DNA from: Acidobacteriota bacterium
GTDB lineage: Bacteria; Acidobacteriota; UBA6911; RPQK01; DATIPO01
Assembly: GCA_028277865.1 (NCBI GenBank)
Contig: JANQFM010000513.1
Span: 1 to 9,041, forward strand
Direction of reading: 5' to 3'
DNA: 9,041 nucleotides
The notes below the pieces were generated by a model that did no database searches, was not told the DNA's origin, and worked only from the letters and a program-made list of their open reading frames with translations. Shown here one piece after another: positions 6,601 to 9,041 of the stretch. Position numbers and translations under genes: made by a program. Every line of letters begins with the position of its first letter. The first letter of the stretch is position 1.

Positions 6601-9041
6601 CTGCAGCTGCTCTTGCTTTCGGCCCGCAGCCGCTCGGCTTTGCAGGCTGGCGCCAAGAACCTGGCCGACTACCTGCAAGCCCATCCAGAGGCCGACTTGG
6701 CCGACGTGGCCCACACCCTGCAGGTGGGCCGCCGGGCCTTCGGCGAGCGGCGTTTTGCAGTTTGCACCAGCCGCCAAGGGGCCATCCGGCAGCTTAAAGA
6801 TCCTCAGGCGGCCTCGGTTTCAGTGCTGGAGGGCCAGGATCGCCCGGTGGTCTTTCTCTTCTCCGGCCAGGGCGAGCAATTCCCCGGCATGGCCCGCGAG
6901 CTGTACGAGTCCGAAGCGGTCTTCGCCCGCTGGCTGGACCGCTGCACGGACATCCTGAAGCCCCACCTGACGAAGGACATTCGCCCTCTGCTCCTGGATG
7001 CGCACGGGGAAGGGCAGGGGGGGGAGGCACAGGCATCCGATCTGTTCCAGGCCGGAATTGCTCAGCCTGCGCTCTTCGCCTTCGAGTACTCGCTGGCCCG
7101 CCTGTGGATGTCTTGGGGAATCCAGCCCCAGGCCTTGATGGGCCACAGCCTGGGCGAGTACGTGGCGGCTTGCCTGGCCGAAGTCTTCCCGCTGCCGGAT
7201 GCCCTGGCGCTTGTAGCGGCCCGGGGCCGCCTCATGCAGCAGGTGCCCGCCGGCGCCATGCTGGCCGTGCAGATGCCGCCTGAGCAGGTCCGGCCGCTGC
7301 TGCAGGGCGGGCTTTCCCTGGCGGCGGTCAACGAGCCTTCCCGCTCGGTGGTGGCGGGGCCGCCGGACGAGGTCGAAGCCTTGCAGCGCCGCCTGGCCGA
7401 GCGCAGGGTGGCCTCGCGGCGGCTCAGCAACCCGATCGCTTTTCACTCTTGCATGGTGGACCCGATTGTGCAGGAGTTCGAGGAACTGGTCAGGGGCTTC
7501 AAGCCGGCTGCGCCCCGCATCCCTTACATTTCCAACCTGACCGGCGGCTGGATCCGTGCTCAGGAATGCACCGACCCCGGCTACTGGGCACGCCACATGC
7601 GCCGCACGGTGCTTTTCAGCCAGGGGTTCCAAGAGCTGGTCCGCCGCCATCCGGAGGCCGCCTTGCTGGAGGTGGGGCCGGGCCAGAGCTTGAGCGCCGC
7701 CTTGCGCCGCCACCCCGCCCGCCCTGAGCAGATGAGCGTGATCGCCTCAATCGGCCCCGGCCGTCAACGCGGCGCTGTCCTGAGCGGCTTGACGGAGGCG
7801 TTGGGCCGCCTATGGCTGAACGGCGTGAAGCCGGATTGGCAATCTTACTGGGCCGGCCAGGAGCGCAAGAGGCTGGCGCTGCCCACCTATCCCTTCGAAC
7901 GGCAGCGTTTTTGGATCGAACCCGGCAAACCCGCCTTGCAGCGGCCGGCGGATTCAACCCAAGGCCCCATCTCTGAAGATCGCAGGAGAATTGAAATGAA
8001 AGCCCCTCCATCCGAGCTTCGGGCAGCTTCAACCTCCAGCGCCTCAGCCGCTCAGACGCCTGCCGGGCCGTCTGCGGAGGCCGCCTCGGCAGCAGGCATG
8101 CGTCAGGGCAGGCTGGAGGAGATCCTGCGCCAATTGTTCGGTCGCCTGCTGGGAGTGGATGCGGCCAAGATCGACCCCCGAACCACGTTCCTGGAACTGG
8201 GTGCCGATTCCTTGCTGCTCCTGCAGGCCAGCCAGAACATCCAGGCCGCTTTCCAGGTGCAAATCGCCTTCCGGCAGATGCTGGAGGAGGTCAACAGCGT
8301 TTCGGCGCTGGCGACCTGGTTAAACAGCCAGCTGCCGCCGCAACCTGAGCCGGTCGCAGAGCCGCTTCGGCAGGAGGCTCCTGCAGCCGGGCCGGTCTCC
8401 CAAGCGCCATCGGCCCCAGCGCCGCCGCCTCTGGCAGAAGCCCTCTCTTCGGCTGTGCAGAGTTCCATCGGGCAGGCAAGCGGACCCTCGGCGCTTGGCG
8501 GTCGGCCTGCTGCCGCCTTGGAACGGCTCGGAGCAGTGCAGCAACTGATGAACCAGCAGTTGGAGACGGTCTCGGGGACGATGTCCGATCTGGTTTCCAA
8601 ACAGCTCGATCTGCTGCGTCAGGTCTTCCTCAACGGCGACGAGCCGGCGCCTTCGGCCGGCAATGGCCCTGAACCGATTCAGGCAGCCGCCGACGGGGCG
8701 CAACAGCCCTTGCAGGCAGTGCAGGAGGGGGTTGCATCCGGGCTTCAGCCTGCCGCTGTGCCGGCCGTTGCCCAGCCAACCGACGGGGACGCCCCGTCCG
8801 GGCAGCTGTTGGGCAGCGATATCGAGGCGGCGCCCTATGTCCCCTACCACCCGGCCCAGACGGCGGCGGGCCAACTGAGCCCGGGCCAGCAGAAGCACCT
8901 CGAAGGCTTGGTGGCCCGCCTGAACTCCCGCACCGCCGAATCCAAGCGGGTGGCTCAGGAACAGCGTCCCCACCTGGCGGACAACCGCGGTTCCAGCGGA
9001 TTCAAGATGTTGGTCAAGGAACTGCTCTATCCCATCTACGC
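1..9041 (+). CDS. Hybrid NRPS-PKS megasynthase, partial at both ends: (A)-PCP-C-A(MT)-PCP-KS-AT-ACP-(AMT)
   Basis: Frame 1 is open across the whole window without a stop, and recognisable assembly-line domains follow each other in the correct biosynthetic order in this one frame. The product is a cytosolic multidomain enzyme that builds a peptide-polyketide on phosphopantetheine arms. Seen directly: a C-terminal piece of an adenylation domain, a carrier protein (Ser residue 270 of the fragment), an LCL-type condensation domain (HHIVSDG), a complete adenylation domain interrupted by a methyltransferase, a second carrier (Ser 1697), a ketosynthase (Cys 1934, His 2070, His 2109), a malonyl-type acyltransferase (Ser 2383, His 2482), an ACP (Ser 2737) and the entrance of an aminotransferase region. 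There is no epimerase, ketoreductase, dehydratase, enoylreductase or thioesterase. The real start and stop lie outside. The C-terminal order AT-ACP-AMT is that of McyE, MycA and ItuA-type proteins, which usually continue with a C domain. No gene symbol is justified. Confidence 0.97.
706..921 (+). other. Peptidyl carrier protein PCP1
   Basis: This is a carrier domain of normal length (about 70 residues) directly after A1. It contains the phosphopantetheine attachment motif DNFFELGGHSLL from 781, with the modified serine at 808-810 (residue 270). It holds the amino acid, or growing peptide, delivered by A1 and serves as donor for the following C domain. No epimerisation domain follows, which agrees with the LCL character of that C domain. 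Confidence 0.96.
958..2310 (+). other. Condensation domain, LCL type
   Basis: It forms the peptide bond between the PCP1-bound donor and the amino acid on PCP2. The core motifs appear in order: C1 SFAQQRMWLL (from 988), C2 RHEPLRTRF (1126-1152), C3 MHHIVSDGW (1411-1437) with the catalytic second His at 1417-1419 (residue 473), C4 YADFAVWQ, C5 IGFFVNSLAMR (from 1870), and C6 with HQDLPFEKLV and RNPLFQVVF. The HHIVSDGWS form of C3 and the absence of an upstream epimerase point to an LCL domain, which joins two L residues. A short extra loop of about ten residues precedes C3 (around 1342-1395) compared with the usual spacing. Otherwise length and motif set are normal, so the domain should be active. 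Confidence 0.95.
2311..4950 (+). other. Adenylation domain A2 with tyrosine-like code, interrupted by a methyltransferase
   Basis: All adenylation motifs are seen: A1 LSYAGL (2464), A2 with KAGAAYLPLDP, A3 YTSGSTGQPKG (2836-2868), A4 FDASLSE (2971-2991), A5 NAYGPTE (3232-3252), A6 GELQVGG, A7 YKTGDLVR, A8 GRIDHQVKVHGYRIEP, A9 LPDYMLP (4852-4872) and A10 SGKVDRKAL with Lys 4918-4920 (residue 1640). Alignment to GrsA from A4 to A5 is gap-free, giving Asp235, Ala236, Ser239, Thr278, Thr299, Ala301, Ala322, Val330, Cys331 and Lys517, i.e. DASTTAAVCK. The known Tyr code DASTVAAVCK differs at one position and Phe codes (DAWTxAAxCK) at a few, so an aromatic amino acid, most likely Tyr, is predicted. 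Between A8 and A9 the domain is split by about 370 residues (3709-4821) that hold the methyltransferase. Confidence 0.95.
3748..4749 (+). other. Nested SAM-dependent methyltransferase, class I PRMT-like
   Basis: It transfers a methyl group from SAM to the residue activated by A2 or bound to PCP2. The insertion lies between A8 and A9, the usual place of backbone-modifying methyltransferases in interrupted A domains. The sequence differs from ordinary NRPS N-methyltransferases. An N-terminal YYVYDDLLYYAMTSDE segment precedes motif I VVVDIGTGKDAVL (3868-3906). Post-I is VYAIE, with the ribose-binding Glu at 3952-3954 (residue 1318). VELPEKADVCVSE (4048-4086) leads into a loop with Glu 1362 and Glu 1371, nine residues apart as in the PRMT double-E loop (PRMT1 Glu144/Glu153). 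HLKPQGRMIP matches the PRMT segment after that loop. A later HCWLPVYLPV (from 4516) lies where PRMTs have THW, with Cys in place of His. Phenol O-methylation of Tyr or backbone N-methylation are both possible; the target atom cannot be read from the sequence. Confidence 0.88.
4975..5208 (+). other. Peptidyl carrier protein PCP2
   Basis: This carrier domain directly follows A2. The attachment motif DNFFDLGGHSLLM starts at 5062 and the phosphopantetheine serine is at 5089-5091 (residue 1697). It ends near SVSALAGQL and is followed by a short Gln/Pro/Ala-rich linker (about 5209-5283) that leads straight into the ketosynthase in the same polypeptide. This carrier therefore hands a peptidyl chain ending in the A2 residue to the PKS module, an NRPS-to-PKS switch without a protein boundary. 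Confidence 0.96.
5284..6570 (+). other. Ketosynthase (KS) receiving an aminoacyl/peptidyl chain
   Basis: It takes the chain from PCP2 and condenses it with malonyl-ACP by decarboxylative Claisen condensation. It starts with DIAVIGMSGRFPG (from 5287). The active-site Cys lies in QTACSTSLVA (Cys 5800-5802, residue 1934). The two catalytic histidines are in EAHGTATELGDP (His 6208-6210, residue 2070) and KSNIGHLDAAAG (His 6325-6327, residue 2109). It ends with FGIGGTNAHVVLEEA. The TACSTS form (TACSSS is more usual) and the region from RPGGILSPDGHCRAFD to NNDGALKVGYSAPSVEGQ are typical of KS domains in NRPS-PKS hybrids. All three catalytic residues are present and the length is normal, so it should be active. 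Confidence 0.97.
6838..7710 (+). other. Acyltransferase (AT), probably malonyl-CoA specific
   Basis: It loads the extender unit on the ACP. The first motif is FSGQGEQFPGM (common form FPGQGxQ). The nucleophile motif is GHSLGEYVAA with Ser 7147-7149 (residue 2383). The specificity motif reads IAFHS, with the catalytic His at 7444-7446 (residue 2482). This matches the HAFH form of malonyl-specific domains rather than the YASH form of methylmalonyl-specific ones, with Ile replacing the first His. ARGRLMQ around 7219-7239 also fits a malonyl type. A KS-AT linker (6571-6837) precedes it, and the post-AT linker ends with LPTYPFERQRFW (7882-7914). No ketoreductase, dehydratase or enoylreductase lies between the AT and the ACP. 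Confidence 0.95.
7984..7998 (+). promoter_or_regulatory. Strong Shine-Dalgarno sequence and in-frame ATG in the AT-ACP linker
   Basis: AGGAGA at 7984-7989 lies seven bases (counted from AGGAG) before an ATG at 7996-7998 that is in frame with the megasynthase (Met residue 2666). The spacing is ideal for a bacterial start and the surrounding bases are less GC-rich than the neighbouring coding sequence. Translation from here would give a shorter protein, starting MKAPPSE, that begins with the ACP and the aminotransferase region. It falls exactly in an interdomain linker. It could be a second start site, the relic of a gene fusion, or coincidence; only the sequence pattern is seen. Confidence 0.4.
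8098..8325 (+). other. Acyl carrier protein (ACP)
   Basis: This carrier of the PKS module contains FLELGADSLLLLQ, with the phosphopantetheine serine at 8209-8211 (residue 2737). It ends with FRQMLEEVNSVSALATWL, a pattern seen in ACPs placed just before an aminotransferase in McyE/MycA-type proteins (from memory of those families). It holds the malonyl extender and then the beta-ketoacyl chain that the aminotransferase should act on. It is preceded by a Ser/Ala-rich linker from the AT (about 7920-8097). Confidence 0.95.
8326..8859 (+). other. ACP-AMT linker: Pro/Ala-rich arm with an amphipathic helix
   Basis: About 180 residues without an enzymatic motif separate the ACP from the aminotransferase. 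The first part (8326-8505) is rich in Pro, Ala, Glu and Gln and is probably flexible. The middle (about 8506-8637) is Leu/Gln-rich with regular spacing of Leu, Met and Val (for example LMNQQLETVSGTM and VSKQLDLLRQVF), suggesting a long amphipathic or coiled-coil helix. The last part is again Ala/Pro/Gln-rich. A similar Gln-rich helix before the AMT domain occurs in related synthases (from memory). A role in dimerisation or docking is inference. Confidence 0.7.
8860..9041 (+). other. Entrance of an aminotransferase (AMT) domain, cut by the window end
   Basis: The final segment contains LVARLNSRTAESKRVAQE, then HLADNRGSSGF (from 8971) and KELLYPIY at the end. This arrangement of a basic helix, LADNR, a Gly/Phe turn and KE(M/L)xYPI is the characteristic lead-in of the glutamate-1-semialdehyde-type class III aminotransferases built into McyE, MycA and ItuA-type synthases. 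Those domains use PLP to convert a beta-keto thioester on the preceding ACP to a beta-amino group. The PLP lysine and the rest of the fold lie beyond base 9041 and are not seen. The absence of reductive domains in the preceding PKS module supports the assignment. Confidence 0.82.

Noticed and set aside
3904..7713. Further long minus-strand open frames (3904-4701, 5752-6777, 6820-7713).
   Set aside because: They are antisense to the MT, KS and AT domains, with no recognisable protein family and no start context; explained by codon bias.
7711..8097. Possible ketoreductase or other reductive domain between AT and ACP.
   Set aside because: There are only about 130 residues, comprising the normal post-AT linker ending YPFERQRFW and a Ser/Ala-rich spacer. 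No GxGxxG Rossmann motif or catalytic Ser-Tyr-Lys set is present.

Overview
The window lies entirely inside one giant gene. Reading frame 1 on the + strand is open from base 1 to base 9041 with no stop (about 3,013 codons, incomplete at both ends). It encodes part of a modular hybrid non-ribosomal peptide synthetase / type I polyketide synthase (NRPS-PKS). No start codon for the whole gene, stop codon, promoter, terminator, RNA gene, mobile element or CRISPR array is visible. There is no stretch without coding sequence.

Domain order: [A1, C-terminal part] - PCP1 - C - A2 with a nested methyltransferase (MT) - PCP2 - KS - AT - ACP - helical linker - start of an aminotransferase (AMT) region, cut by the window end. 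In the usual assembly-line logic, an amino acid on PCP1 (the visible part of the A1 code resembles Val/Ile-type domains) is joined by the C domain to an aromatic amino acid chosen by A2. The ten-residue code of A2 reads DASTTAAVCK and is closest to Tyr codes. That residue is methylated by the nested MT, and the chain passes to the KS and is extended by one malonyl unit. The PKS module has no KR, DH or ER, so the beta-ketone should survive until the downstream AMT turns it into an amine. The inferred local product is a methylated tyrosine-like residue homologated by two carbons and carrying a new beta-amino group, which is a 3,4-diamino acid type unit.

The most unusual part is the nested MT. 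It does not have the sequence style of common NRPS N-methyltransferases. Its SAM-binding core, double-Glu loop and following region resemble class I protein arginine methyltransferases (PRMTs). A second oddity is a strong Shine-Dalgarno sequence with an in-frame ATG exactly in the linker between the AT and ACP domains.

The DNA is GC-rich with strong G/C bias at third positions, which explains the many long open frames on the opposite strand. This suits a high-GC bacterium rich in secondary metabolism (for example proteobacterial, myxobacterial, acidobacterial or a symbiont lineage), but the sequence alone does not fix the phylum. The first ~50 bases match an A domain poorly and may be an assembly edge.
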